Assembly (NCBI GenBank): GCA_030068075.1
Contig: CM057836.1
Coordinates: 69,911,788 to 69,975,787 of the forward strand
Direction of reading: 5' to 3'
Length of the DNA stretch: 64,000 nucleotides
Source of the DNA: Paguma larvata
Lineage: Eukaryota > Chordata > Mammalia > Carnivora > Viverridae
Shown here: positions 1 through 13,140 of the stretch, one piece after another
How positions within the stretch are numbered: position 1 is the stretch's first letter
Layout of the letters: every line of letters starts with the position of its first letter
Translations under genes and position numbers: made by a program
Notes under the pieces: model-generated
Seen by the model: only the letters and a program-made list of their open reading frames with translations
Databases searched by the model: none
What the model was told of the DNA's origin: nothing

Positions 1-340
1 CACATATTTTGTAGCTGTGATAAGGAGGAAGCCATAATACAAGCTAGCTCCAGAACACTGAGCAGGCAGAAAGGCACCAACCCTTCCCAAGCAGGCTTCC
101 CAATCTAATACCTAGGTATTGGACTGCATTCAGGTCAATCCACCCAACACATTATTCTACTGCTTCTCTCATACATGTCTATCTCCTTGTAATCTTTGCA
201 CAGTCTTTGCACCCTTCCTTGGTGCCTCTGATACTTTCAGTCACATACGACTGCCTGCTGCAGAAGCACCACTTTGCTGAGCAACCTTGAAATCCAGATT
301 TATTCTCTCAGCCTGCCTTGCAGCCTTCTCCATTTATTGT

Positions 341-540
341 TTTTTAATATTTATTTGGGGGAGAGCGCAGACAGTGGAGGGGCTGAGAGAGGGGGACAGA
401 GGATCAGAAGCAGGCTCTGTCCTGACAGGCTGACAGCAGCTAGCCTGATATGGCTACAAGACCCACAAGATCAGGAACCACAAGATCATGACCTGAGCCG
501 AAGTCAGATGCTCAACCAACTGATCCACCCAGGTGCCCCA
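341..540 (-). mobile_element. CAN-SINE, antisense
   Basis: Read in reverse, the element starts at about 540 with the CAN-SINE head (complement of 'ccacccaggtgcccca') and ends in a T-rich stretch at 341, the complement of the A-rich tail. The tRNA-like B-box area is recognisable as 'agatcatgacctgagcc'. One of only three minus-strand SINEs in the window. Confidence 0.85.
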
Positions 541-1015
541 ATAGACTTCTCCTTTTAGAACGGCTGTCCTGTAAGACTTGCTCCAGACTCTTATTTGTAT
601 TATAATGCTAATAATGAGGTATCTCTGCTACTCAGACAACTGTCTACAGAATAGATTTTGAGAGCCCAGCACTGTGCTAGATATAGTGCATAACACCAAA
701 GTAGCTTAATAATCTTGGCTGTCAGAGAATCTGAAATCTGAGCAGACAAAACAAAATACATGAAAAGCCACACAATATGGAATGCTAGAAGGTTGGAGAT
801 TCTTTGAAACTGCCAGAAGTTAGGAGATATCACAGTTGGCTGGGGTGATCTAGCTCTTCCTCTTCCATATTCTTATTCAGCGTTACTCCCCAGCAGATCT
901 TCAAACAAAGCAACAATTTTCTGAGTGCTTACTAAATGAAAGTCACTGGTGAAAACTCAAGGAGTCCTCTGCCATCCAGGAGAGAGAAAATGCAAATACA
1001 AAGAGCTAGTATATA

Positions 1016-1222
1016 GGGGCACCTGGGTGGCTCAGTGGGTAAGCTTCCCACTTCAGCTCAGGTCATGATCTCACACTTCGTCGTTCCAGCCCTGCATGAA
1101 ACTCTGTGCTGATGGCTTGGAGCCTGGAGCCTGCTTCATAACCTGTGACTCCTTCTCTGCCCCCCACCCCCAACTTGCACTGTCTCTCTCAAAAATAAAT
1201 AAACATTTAAAAGGTTTTAAAA
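1016..1222 (+). mobile_element. CAN-SINE, first of a same-site pair
   Basis: Starts with 'ggggcacctgggtggctcag' and ends in an A-rich tail with AAATAAATAAA. It is flanked by 'aagagctagtatata' (1001-1015) and 'aaagagctagta' (1223-1234), a readable target-site duplication. The next SINE begins immediately after the second copy of the duplication. Confidence 0.92.
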
Positions 1223-1234
1223 AAAGAGCTAGTA

Positions 1235-1510
1235 GGGGCACCTGGGTGGTTCGGTTGGTTAAGCGTCCAACTTCAACTCAGGTTGTGATCTCACAGTTCA
1301 TGAGTTCAAGCCCTCTGTCAGACTGTGTTCTGACAGCTCGGAGCCTGAAGCCTGCTTCGGATTCTGTGTCTCCCTCTCTCTCTGACCCTCCCCTACTCTC
1401 TCTCGCTCGCTCTTTCTCTCAAAAATAAACATTAAAAAGAAAATTAAATAAATAAATAAATAAATGCATAAATAAATAAATGCATAAATAAATAAATAAG
1501 TAAGTAAGTA
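1235..1510 (+). mobile_element. CAN-SINE with expanded AAAT-rich tail
   Basis: Canonical head at 1235, pyrimidine-rich 3' part, then an expanded (AAAT)n / (AAGT)n tail from about 1440 to 1510. It is followed by 'aatagctagtatata' (1511-1525), a third copy of the target sequence that flanks the neighbouring SINE. Confidence 0.9.
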
Positions 1511-1866
1511 AATAGCTAGTATATAAAACAAAAGCTAGTAACTGGTGAGAAAGGCGTAAGATCTATGGGATATAATGCTATTGCACTCTTACTGGCCTTC
1601 AAGGAAAAATATCTCTGCAACTGTTAAAAATGATGGAGATGACAGAATTACAGAGAATTCCATGGGAGTCTTTTTGGGATCTCTATCATGGCATAGAAAC
1701 TATTCTAAAACTTACTGACTCGAAACAATCATCACATCTTGCTCATATTCTAGTGTTTCAGAAATGTGGATAGCTTATCTCTGATCCATGTAATGTCAGC
1801 TAAGGCAAGGCTGGGGGATCTATTTCCAAGTGGTCCCCTCCTTGTGCATCTATCCTCCTTCCTATT

Positions 1867-1926
1867 GTTCTCTCTCTCTCTCTCTACACACAAACACACC
1901 CACACACGCACACGCATGCACACGCA
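1867..1926. repeat. (TC)n/(CA)n-like simple repeat
   Basis: A short TC run passes into an imperfect CA/CG-containing run. The short frames open through it on both strands reflect low complexity and are not genes. Confidence 0.85.
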
Positions 1927-2639
1927 CAGATGGCATTTCATTTCATCCTCAGGGACTTCTACCTATAGCTTAGATTTTCTCCAGCATGGCAGTCTCAGGG
2001 TATTCAGAGTCCTTTCATGGCAGCTTAGGGCTCTGTAAGAGTAACACAGAAGCCATCAGCACTCTTAAAGACAAGGTCCTGAACTGGTAAAGCAACACTT
2101 TCATCATACGCTGTTACAATCCAAAGACATTGCAATTCAGCCTGAATTCAAGAGAGAGCAAGTAGACCCTGTATGGAAAGAATATAAAGAATTTGTAGCC
2201 ATCTTTAATCTACCCCAGCATATAAAATAAGAGGATAGCATTGCATGGAATATAATAATTTGGTTTTTTTATTTTCATTTTTTAGAAATTTTCATTTAAG
2301 TGATTTTTTTTAATATTCTGAACTCAAGGGAGGAGCATATCTAAGAAAAAATAGACTTATGTTTTATATTGCTTGCTTTTAAAAATATGAAAAATGATCA
2401 TGGTAGGTAATGATTGCCCTGGTTTAAATTGTTCCTGAAGGACATTTTTAATGCTTTCATCTCTTTCTTCAGATGGAGCCTTGAATTGTTTTAGACAAAA
2501 CAAACAGTTTTTGCTCTCTTCCACATTTGAGGGGAGAGAAAAAGCCAGATGAAACAAGAACATGAACTCAGAGACCAGAGAGTGTTAATAGCATAACTGC
2601 TCCATGGAGTAATTGTGTGAAAACAGCAACAAGAGATTT

Positions 2640-3330
2640 TCTAGGGCTGAGAAGAATATTGAGAATCTCTGGAACAATAGCAAGTGTCAGTGGAGAGCTG
2701 GCCAGGACAGCTGGATCATTGAACAGTGGAGCGTGAAGACTTAGCACAGGGATGAAGGTTTGTGGGTCAGGCTCTTATCTCTCAGTTCTGAAGAATCCTA
2801 ATACTTAGGAGATAATTTAGAGAAGACACCTTGGAGTAACAGAACTTTTACCCTATGGTGATAGCAATGAATGTTGTGAGAAATAATTAAATCCCAGACA
2901 TATGTGGAAAGTAAAGCCAAGATATTCTGCTGAGGGTTTGCATATGGAATGTGAGACAGAGAGGTACCAAGCTTGACTTACAAGTTTTTGCACTAACGAC
3001 TGGAAAGGCTGTAAGTGCAACATGTTTGGGGGGATAATCAGGAGCTCAGTTTTAATATTCAAAGTTTGGCCTTCCCATTAGACATCCAAGTAGAGATTTT
3101 AAGGAGGCAGCTGAATGTGAGAGTCTGCAGTTCAAGAGAGAAATCTAGAGATAAATATAGGGGATCCATCAACATACAAATACTGTTTAAGGACTAAGAC
3201 TAGATGAGTAGACCTACAGATTAAGTAAAAATAGAGAAAAGAAGTCTAGGCTCTGAGCCCATGGGTACTCCAACAGTTGGAGGTCAGGGAGCAATTAGTT
3301 AAGAAGAAAACATCCAAAGCTTTAGAACAC
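2640..3330 (-). repeat. Old L2-type LINE fragment
   Basis: Diverged sequence with the recognisable L2 run 'cattagacatccaagtagag' near 3077, followed by phrases such as 'tctgagcccatgggtactcc'. No intact reading frame. Orientation and ends are approximate. Confidence 0.5.
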
Positions 3331-3334
3331 AAAT

Positions 3335-3535
3335 ATTACTTGATATAAAGCAAGTCACCAGGAAGATCTAAAAAGCCTCAATTTCCATGTACCTAAAATA
3401 TTTTCATAAATATATAAAGCAAAAACTGACAAAACTAAAAGCAGTAGTATATAAATCCAAAATCATAGTTGGGGATTTTAATGCACTTCTCTCAGTAATA
3501 GTAGAACAAGCAAGCAGAAAATCAAGGGGCATACC
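3335..3535 (+). mobile_element. L1 ORF2-derived fragment
   Basis: The stretch around 3410-3500 resembles part of L1 ORF2 ('aatcatagttggggatttta'). It is short, A-rich and decayed. The short open frame here is a remnant and not a functional protein. Confidence 0.55.
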
Positions 3536-3589
3536 GAAGTATTTGAATAACAGATACCAACAAGGAGGGGACTAAGTGAAATATACATA

Positions 3590-4114
3590 GGTATTAATGT
3601 ATGTGATCATTAGCTCTCAAATGTAAATTTGCCTGAATTTCAAGCAGAGGATAAGCAGTCCAATGATTAGCATTGGTAGGTAACCACTACTAAAGCTAGG
3701 ACTTGAGGAGCGAGTAGAAGCTGGATTATCAGTAGATCTCATGACAGATGGAATTATACATGAACCGTTGCCTGAGTTAGAGGATAGAGAAATGCCTTAA
3801 CTTTTACCCTTCCTCTTAACCTCCAATTTCCCCACCAGTTTGATTTGCTAAACCCGACTGAAAGCTGACAACATGGTATCTGGGAAATAGAACCTGCAGA
3901 GGCCAACCATCCTGCAGTCAGAGTAGAGCATAAAGAAGGACACAGAATGAATGGGAGAGAAATCAGACAAATGACCCACGTATCACATCCAGTGCTCTGT
4001 ACTTCAAAGTACAATGACCAATCATTGAAGAGTTTTAAGCAGGAAGACACAATCTGGGTGATTTTTTTTTAATGCCAATCTGCAGTATAAGGATTGCATT
4101 GGAAAGAGAAAGAT
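3590..4114 (-). repeat. Old L2-type LINE fragment
   Basis: The portion 'attgaagagttttaagcagg' near 4024 is typical of the L2 family. It ends where the MLT2-like LTR begins and appears to resume beyond that LTR. Confidence 0.45.
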
Positions 4115-4630
4115 GGTTATGATGGCTAATTTTATTTGTCAACTTGACTGGGTTGTGGGATGCCCAGACAGGTAATAGAACATTTCTGGATCTACCTATG
4201 AGTCTGTTTCCATAAGAGATTAGCATTTGAATCAGTAGACTGAGTAAGACCACCCTCCTAAATGTAGGTGGGCATCATTCCATCACTTAAGGGCCCAAAA
4301 AGAACAAAAAGCCTGAGAAAAGGCAAATTTGCTTGCTTCTTGAGCTGGAACAATCCCTCTTCTCCTAGCCTCAGACATTGGAGCTCCTGATTCTTGGGTC
4401 TTCAGACTCTGGAACTTAAACCAGTGGCCTCCCTGATTCCCAGGCCTTTGGACTTGGACTCAATTATACTTCCAGCTTTCCTAATTCTCCAGCTTACAGA
4501 TGGCATAGCACAGGATTTCCCAGCCTCATAATCTTATGAGGAAATTCCCATAATAAATCTCTTGCTATTTATCTCTTTATATCCTATATCGGTTCTATTA
4601 CTCTGGAGAACTCTGGTGAATGCCATGGTC
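4115..4630 (+). mobile_element. MLT2-like (ERVL) solo LTR
   Basis: Starts with 'gatggctaattttatttgtc' and 'aacttgactgggttgtggga', and ends with 'cataataaatctcttgctat' followed by 'attactctggagaactctgg'. This beginning and end, with an AATAAA signal before the terminal block, match my recollection of ERVL MLT2 LTRs. There are no internal retroviral genes. L2-like sequence on both sides suggests insertion into an older L2. Confidence 0.7.
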
Positions 4631-4634
4631 ATAA

Positions 4635-5345
4635 GCACAACAGTTATGAGACTACTGTCTTTGTCTCGGCAGAGACTATCAGGACCTAGACTAAAGTGGC
4701 ACCAGAGGAATAGATCGATTTCAAACAGATATAAAGTCAGGCCTAAGACAACAAAACCCCATGTCCAAGTGAGGCAGAGGTGGGAGTCAAGGACTACTTC
4801 CGGTTTCCATCTTCATCAACAGAGGAAAATGGAGTCATTTGCTAAGAAGGGAAAAACAAAAGGAGGAACATATTAAATGGAAGGTGGTAAATTTAGTTTT
4901 AATACTTCTAAGTCAACATGGTGGGGTCTGATGGACCACCGATTATCTGAGCCTAGGTTCAAAAGTAGGATCTGAGCTGGATACACATTCAGAAGCCATC
5001 AGCATAGCTCAAGTATCTGAAGCCAAGGAAGTGGGTAACAACATCTAGGAAAGTTATATACAGTCAGAAATGTACCTAAGTTTGGAGAAATTCCAATACT
5101 TAAAGAAAAGATAAAGAATAACAAAATCCAAAGCCAAAGAAGATGTCAGAAAAAAAATTAAGGAGAATATGATGCCAAGAAAAAGACTCCGATAATAGGA
5201 ATGTTTTACATGTGAAATATAATTGAGAAATCAAGAAGGTTAGAATGAAACTGTGACTTTAGCAAGTATTATTTCTCTAGGGTTTGAGTAGAAACCATCT
5301 AGGGTTTGGGTAGAAATCACGTTATAAGGAAAAAGTGACATCAAT
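4635..5345 (-). repeat. Old L2-type LINE fragment, continued
   Basis: Diverged purine-rich sequence with L2-like phrases (for example the 'cagaagccatcagcatagctc' area near 4990). Probably the other half of the element interrupted by the LTR. No coding capacity. Confidence 0.4.
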
Positions 5346-5349
5346 TATT

Positions 5350-5960
5350 GACCACTATTTTAAGTTTAATTGGGAAAGGGAGATGACAAATAGGGCAAAA
5401 ATTAGGAGTGGGTTTTATTGGACAACAGGAAGCACAAAGAATTTTTGAGACAGGAAATGAATGACATTATGAAAACAAGGTTTTGAGAATGTCATTTTCA
5501 CCAGACTTTGAGAACATATAGGGTAGCAAATATATTTTCATACTCCCAAGTTTCATTGTTCTGAGTGCCCACTTCTTTGACTTATAGGAAATGTAGACAT
5601 GAGAAGTTTCTCCTTCCCCACATATACCCAAGGTCACCAAGGTGAATCCATCCTGGTCCTCACTTGCTACTGCCCCCATCAGAATCACTCCTTCATGGCC
5701 AACCTGCTGGCCCCAACAGATCTAATCTGATACCATTTAGAGCCCCATGCTCCCACCAGCTAGTCTTGGTTTTTGTGAGAGTTGCAGCTGCCAACCATGC
5801 TGCCAGAAAGGCACCCAATGTCACTAGTATGGCTGCCAGAATCCCTCCAGGGCTTCAAACACCGCCAGGGACACAGACGTGATTAAAATGTCCATTTCTG
5901 GGGGCTTCCATAGTCCATTAGACCCCTGCCAATTTGCCCAGGCAGACTCATAAAAGGCAA
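5350..5960 (-). other. Unassigned stretch; possible decayed processed pseudogene
   Basis: No recognised repeat. On the minus strand several open stretches in different frames follow one another (about 5960-5824, then 5688-5467). An AATAAA reads on the minus strand at 5418-5413, near the end. I could not match the peptides to a family and there is no clear poly(A) tract. This could equally be chance. Confidence 0.2.
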
Positions 5961-5980
5961 AAACAACTGTATGATACAGA

Positions 5981-6095
5981 GGCCGAGAGAGGGGGGAGGC
6001 CGAGAGAGGGGGGAGGCCGAGAGAGGGGGGAGGCCGAGAGAGGGGGGAGGCCGAGAGAGGGGGGAGGCCGAGAGAGGGGGGAGGCCGAGAGAGGT
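5981..6095. repeat. 17-bp G-rich minisatellite in FSHR intron 8
   Basis: Six perfect copies and a partial seventh of the 17-bp unit ggccgagagagggggga, starting at 5981, 5998, 6015, 6032, 6049, 6066 and 6083. Each unit has a run of six G on the + strand, the sense strand of FSHR. The unit length is not a multiple of three and lacks stop codons in several frames, which explains the open frames across it on both strands. Confidence 0.97.
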
Positions 6096-6109
6096 GTTTA
6101 CTAAGATTA

Positions 6110-6295
6110 TCTGCCATTTATTAAGTGCTGTTTATTGGCCAGGAAGTTTCCTGTATAGTTTAACTCATTTAATGGTCCCAACAACCCTCTGAGGTAGCTA
6201 TGACTATTACTATTCCTAATTTATGGCTGAGGAAATAGATATGGAGAAATGACATTACTTTATCAAGATCACAAATCTAATAGGTAGAAGGGCAG
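6110..6295 (-). repeat. MIR element, antisense
   Basis: Order of MIR landmarks in reverse: 'catttattaagtgctgttta', 'aactcatttaatggtccca', 'ctctgaggtagctatgac', 'ggctgaggaaatagatatgg', 'tcaagatcacaaatctaata'. Strongly diverged, as expected for this ancient SINE. Confidence 0.8.
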
Positions 6296-6810
6296 GGTGC
6301 ATACACAGGCTAGTCTAGCTGTGCTCATAACCACCACTATTGCCATTGCCATTTCAACTTTGTGCTGAAGATACCTCTACTGCCCACCAGATTCCTCTTA
6401 CCCTTAAGGTGTTTCTTCTCCTTTTCTGAAATTTGGGCACAAATTTTGCCCTTGCTCATCACAAATATATTTTATACCTACCTTTATGGTGGGAAGAAAA
6501 TAGATTCCATTTCTTTAACCAATGTACATCAGTGGATATCTATTCCAGACAGACTATAGCAGGTGAGATGGCAATAGTTAAGCCCCAGATTGGGAGTGAT
6601 GTGTGTATATCCAGGAATCAGAGAGGCCTGTTATTTAAGTCCTCCTACTGCAAACCCAAGGGCCAGGGCTCTAGGGGACCAAATGTCCTAGTGGCTGTAT
6701 ATTGATTTGACTGAAATGTGTTGGATCAACTGGCATCACCCTCCTCACTTATGTAAAAATATCACTACTGGGTCTGCTATTTTGCCTGCTAACCAAGCAA
6801 AAAATTTTAG

Positions 6811-7043
<233 letters not shown>

Positions 7044-7261
7044 CTTCCTGTGTCCCTCCCGTGAGCCTCACTGAGGCATTTCTCCAAAGCAGAACTTGGT
7101 CCACAACTTCCACTTGTCTGCAGCATGAAGAAAATCCACTTGCAGAGAGACCTCCCTGATGAAAGCCCTTAGGCATATTCTAGGTCAAAACTTCTGTATT
7201 GTGAAGGGTTTCTTATTTTCTTGGAAATGGGCTCACGAGAGAGGGCTACCCATGTGGTAGA

Positions 7262-7345
7262 TTACCTTCTGAATATTAAATGAAGTAACATGAAAAACAC
7301 CAAGCATAGTGCCTAACTCATAGCTGATGCTTAATATTTGTCCTC
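7262..7345 (+). repeat. MIR 3' end
   Basis: 'attaaatgaagtaacatg' then 'catagtgcctaactcatag' and 'ctgatgcttaatatttg' follow the order of the MIR 3' region (shared with L2-like ends). Confidence 0.6.
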
Positions 7346-8979
7346 TTTTTCCTTGGTCCCAATATGGACTTATCCTTCAAGTCCCCAACTCTGTACCTAT
7401 AAATGTCCCAGGGACCACCAAAGTCAACTTTGGATGGGAGAAGCATAAATGCCATTCCAGAGACTGATGCACTGATCCACAATATATCCCAACTACTCAA
7501 AGCTCCCTAATCCATCTTTGGATCTTAGCACATTGCAGGGAGGACAAAGATTGGGACATCTGTTCACTTTGACTTTCAAGTTTCGTCAGACTTGAGGACA
7601 CTCAGTAAAGAGGGTAATCCAAACAGAGAAAAAACAGGAGGCAACTGGTTAAAAAAATGAAGTAATCATAAGAGGATCTGGAAAGAGTAGAGAGGGAATC
7701 ATTTGAGAATTGCACATAAATGTTCCAAGCATTTAAAGTATCCATTGCAGATACAATGTCCTGGATATCAGGAGTTCTCAAAGCCCTCAACCTCCCCTGG
7801 GCTCACTGACACAATCCACATCATACAGTTACACTCAGGTGATGCCTTGTCACACTCTTATGTAGTACCCCAGCACTAATACAGCTTCCCTATGTTGTCA
7901 TTTCACTGTATAGTAAGTCTCCTCTATCGTTCAACGCTTAACACACACTCACCTGCCCGTGTAGACATAACCCCTGCTCAAAGGCAAGATAAAATAAAAA
8001 ACAAAACTAACAGTATATACCCTAAAATGTTTTCAAATTAACTAGGAGTCCACACTCACACCCATTTGGAGGATTTTCAGACAAGAGGCTACTTTTCAGA
8101 AATAGCATGCATCACTGAGGAACTATCCAAAATTGGACACCCCTCACACATTAGCTCCAGGGCAGGGAATTTCTTCCTAAGGAAGAGAATCAGGATGTGT
8201 AAGGGCTTGGGCTGAAGCACACAGATTTGAGCTTTTATATTCCATTTAAGAGTTATTTCAGCTTGGGCAAGAAAGATACCAATTTATCAACAAAACCCTG
8301 GAACTGAATACGTTCAGGAGAAATCTCTGAAGAGGTCAAGATCATTATAAGAACTGCATATGATATGCTGCCTAGCCCCGTGCTAACATGCTACAGGAAT
8401 GTGCTATTTAACTGTGTTGCTCATACTCCTCTGGTCTTGCTACCGCCTGGTAGCATAGATGCAACCTCAGGGTTCTTCCCAACCAGAAATCTTCAGGTCT
8501 GTCTCACATTGTCCCATGACCTTTCCTGATTTCCCCCAGACCACCTCACTCTCACCATTTCTAGGTCCCAATTGTAATTGACCATCAGGGCCTGTCAGGT
8601 ACAGCAAAGGAGAGGTTCCTCCCTCTTCTAGGAAGAGATGCCAAAACAGAGTAACAAATACTGCAGTGGGCCTTTGGTCATTATATTTAACAAACTCACA
8701 CCCACAAACACAAAATAAAATAGTTATATATTCAAAAGATAATTGCAGGGTTTTGTTTTTTTTTTTAATGGTGTCATTTCATCCTATGCCATAGTAGGTC
8801 TGGTTTAGTAATGAGATTCAAATTTAAAGTTGTACAGTGCAATTGTTTTTACAATTCACATTTGGAAACAATGTCCAAGATATAAGCATTAGGCCCTTGT
8901 GCCTGTGACGTTTTGGTCAAGGGCCGTCCTGGACTCTCACAAAAAGACCTGGTTAACCACACCCCTCCTCTGTCCTTGA

Positions 8980-9165
8980 ACCATATATCTCTTTGTCATA
9001 GTTCGACACTCAGCTTGCCATGTTATTTTGCTCATTTTGTGGTTTCAGTTTTATTTAGGCCTTCTCTTCACAACTAGATTTTAAATTGATGCACTGTGGC
9101 ATACACGTCTAAGTGCCTACACAGGCCCTGGGCCCCAGCATGAACTCAGTAAGTAACCACCATCA
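8980..9165 (+). repeat. Possible L2 3' end
   Basis: Weak similarity to the L2 terminal region ('taagtgcctacacaggccct', 'catgaactcagtaagtaacc'). Diverged and uncertain. Confidence 0.3.
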
Positions 9166-9184
9166 TCTGTGTTGGTATTGCTCC

Positions 9185-9390
9185 TATTTGCTAAGGTCTC
9201 ACTGCCAGGCCCTTTTATCCTTTGCACCTTTATCTCATAATTCTTACAAAGGCAATAGTATTTTTACTCTCTCCTCACAGAGGCAGAAGCTGAGGCTCAG
9301 AGACAGTAAATAATTTGACCAACACCACCCAACTCAGATCCAAACCCTTTGTTTCCAAACTCAGGTTCTAGGCCACTCCACGACATACTT
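9185..9390 (-). repeat. MIR element, antisense
   Basis: 'atctcataattcttacaaag', 'gaggcagaagctgaggctca', 'gacagtaaataatttgacca' and 'actcagatccaaaccctttg' are the reverse-oriented MIR core and 5' part in the expected order. Confidence 0.75.
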
Positions 9391-10039
9391 CCCAATCATC
9401 TGTTCATTGATTTATCAAGGTTCAAGAACAACATTTTTTAAAATGACCCTAAACTGAACTCCCAACTCTTTATGATGCTTATTATTTGCTAAGGTACTGC
9501 AGAGGCAACACTATATTCCCTCATTTCTATTTTTGTTTCTATTCTTTTTAAGAGACATACATTGTTTACATTGTCCATTCATGTGGCTGGATCACTTCTG
9601 TTTCAGGAAAGGGAAGCATCAATATTTAAGATATGTTAGTAACATTATCAACAGTAAGAATCTTCATAGAAGCCAACGCAAGCCCCAGGAAGTGAAGGCT
9701 GACTCTAGATGGTTAAGTCCGATCTGTTTCAATGAATGAATTAGCATCTGTAGGCACCAGGTTACTTATACTGTGTTCTTAAAATTGGGCTGCTGCTAAT
9801 CTAATAACAGGGTTTAGGAGTCACAAGTTAGATGAAGGACCAAGTGATTCTCTTATCCCATGTAGGCCCATCTCTGAGCTTGCCTCACCTTTCTTGTAAG
9901 ATCTCTGACTGAACCAAAAGATTTTCTGGCATTCTCAATTACATGTATGTTCATTGTTTTGCTCCTTTCATGCAACCTATGAGTGATGGGAGAAGCCCAA
10001 CCAGTCTCTAAAAATGAAAGACAACACATCCTCCAGGGG

Positions 10040-10094
10040 GAAAGAAACAAAGAAAAGAAAGGAAAAGAAAAAGAAAAAAGAAAAAAAAAAAAAG
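10040..10094. repeat. A/G-rich low-complexity tract
   Basis: Pure purine run made of AAAG and AAAAG units ending in a poly(A) run. The short minus-strand frames full of Phe are translations of this tract. Confidence 0.85.
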
Positions 10095-11420
10095 GAGTCC
10101 CTTGGACCAAAGGACAATGACATCCTGGCAATTCAATTCACTTCCCAGAGGGGAGAAAAGAAAGGAGACCCTTCTCATAGAGGTTGATGGAGAAAAATTC
10201 AGTCCACATACGTTGAAACACTTAGCCAGGACCCCTCCTTTAGTATCAAATGCATTCTTTACTTCCTCCACTCCCCCAGCTACTCTCTCCTTACAAGAAA
10301 TTCTTTGAAGGGTTTAACACCCACTTCCCTACTCATATGAGATTATGTTAGGGTTCAAGAGAAACAAAGTCCCTTAACATTGCTGTGAGTTTGCTTTTCA
10401 GAGAAGGAAAACAGGAGGAAATGGTATGTGCTTATATGAAATTTTTTTCCATCCATAAGGAGACCCAGTGTAAAATATCTCCTTTATTTAAGCCTTTGCT
10501 TTAAAACACAACTATTACCCCATTTCTACACACACCCATACGGGTAGAAGAGTTATCATCTGCTTTTCATTCAAATCCCTTTGATAAGCGCATCTAGTCT
10601 GTTGACGAGGCCTCTTGTATATTTGGGTTCAACAGAAAAATCAAGACAGAAAAGTGAGCCCAAGAAGGACAGCTCCCCAGGGAATGAGTTATAATCTTGG
10701 AATAAATTAGACGCCCCGCACCCTGTTGCAACCTATGTTTGTTCTCCCAGCACTTACTAGTGAACTATTTTATATGACAGAGTCAGGTTTACCTTGCAGA
10801 CCAGTATAGACCCAACCCCTATTATGGCTCCTGAGAAGGGAATTAATAGAAAATAGGACCCTCAGTAACATCTCAGGCAAATCAGCAGACCTCCCACTAG
10901 CCTGAGTACCAGAGAGCCAGGGAGAGGCGCTGGCTGGGAACTGACTACAGACTCTGCTCCTCTAATTTGTACAGATTTTTAAAAAGTAAGTTCTCCTTTC
11001 AGTTCGTAAACAGTTCAGATCTTCCAGCAACTTGAGTAGAGAGTGGAGGAATAGGGTTATATCCTACTCAGGCATATTAACAGATAGCTGAATAGAAAGG
11101 GGGAAGGCAAAGCTTGAGTAGATATTAGGTCTGTAAATTACTTGCACTTAACAGCAAAGCTTAGCTAGTCCCAGGCGCCTTCCTCCCACATTCAGGTTGT
11201 GGCCAGATGGTTTCCCCAGTGGGCCATCCAACTCTAGGAATATATACACAAGTTGTTCTGTTCATTTACAGTAAGCACCATTAACCCTTGAGCTTAGCCT
11301 CAAGGGCAGACAGGCTGTGAGAAGAGAAAAAAAATCATCTCAGGAAGAAACCCAATCATTTCTACCCTTTGCAAAAGCAGTGATGTATTTGCCTTTCTGG
11401 ATCCAGGATGTTGATGCTGT

Positions 11421-11440
11421 TCCTTTTTGTATTTTTCTAG
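11421..11440 (+). other. FSHR: Splice acceptor of FSHR exon 10
   Basis: Pyrimidine tract 'tcctttttgtatttttctag' ends with AG at 11439-11440, and the next base completes the split Ile codon from exon 9. Confidence 0.93.
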
Positions 11441-12664
<1,224 letters not shown>

Positions 12665-12924
12665 AACATTGTGTGCAAATGCATCTCAGTGCCAAAGGAT
12701 GACTGAAGTCTCACTTTTGAAATATATGCCATGGCATCACAGGTAGAGTATTCTACATACTTCATACCAATTAATCTTCCTAGCACACCTGTAAGGTAAA
12801 ATTGCTCAGGAACTATTACTCCATAAGATAGATTAGGAAATTCCATAAGATAGATTTATGGTTTATGATGTTCACAATGCTTTTGTTCAGATCATCCCCA
12901 CTGATCCCTATAAAAGTCCTATTA

Positions 12925-13045
12925 ACCAGGATTATTCTTGCACTTCTATAGATAAGTAAATCATGACTCAAAGGATTAAGTCACTTCTCACAAATGGCTT
13001 GGCTTATAAGAAGCAGAGCCACGACTAGGTGTTCCCATTCCCAAA
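12925..13045 (-). repeat. MIR element, antisense
   Basis: 'gataagtaaatcatgactca', 'aaggattaagtcacttctca' and 'gaagcagagccacgactagg' are the reversed MIR core and 5' landmarks. Confidence 0.65.
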
Positions 13046-13072
13046 AAACTTCCAAGGAAAGCAGCACAATGT

Positions 13073-13140
13073 TCATTCATTCATTCAACAAATATTTACT
13101 GAGTACCTATGTGATGGCTTTGTTATAGGTCAGCTTCGAT
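13073..13140 (-). repeat. L2-like fragment
   Basis: 'aacaaatatttactgagtac' followed by 'ctatgtgatggctttgttat' resembles the classical L2 block 'tatttattgagcacctacta'. Confidence 0.5.

Noticed and set aside
1016..1222. tRNA gene from A/B-box-like motifs in SINE heads (same for all SINE copies)
   Set aside because: The motifs belong to the tRNA-Lys-derived CAN-SINE; no intact cloverleaf or discriminator context.
5981..6095. CRISPR-like array
   Set aside because: The units are contiguous 17-bp repeats without spacers, in a mammalian intron.
5824..6192. Arg/Glu/Gly- and Pro/Leu/Ser-repeat proteins read on the two strands
   Set aside because: They are translations of the 17-bp minisatellite, which is stop-free in several frames.
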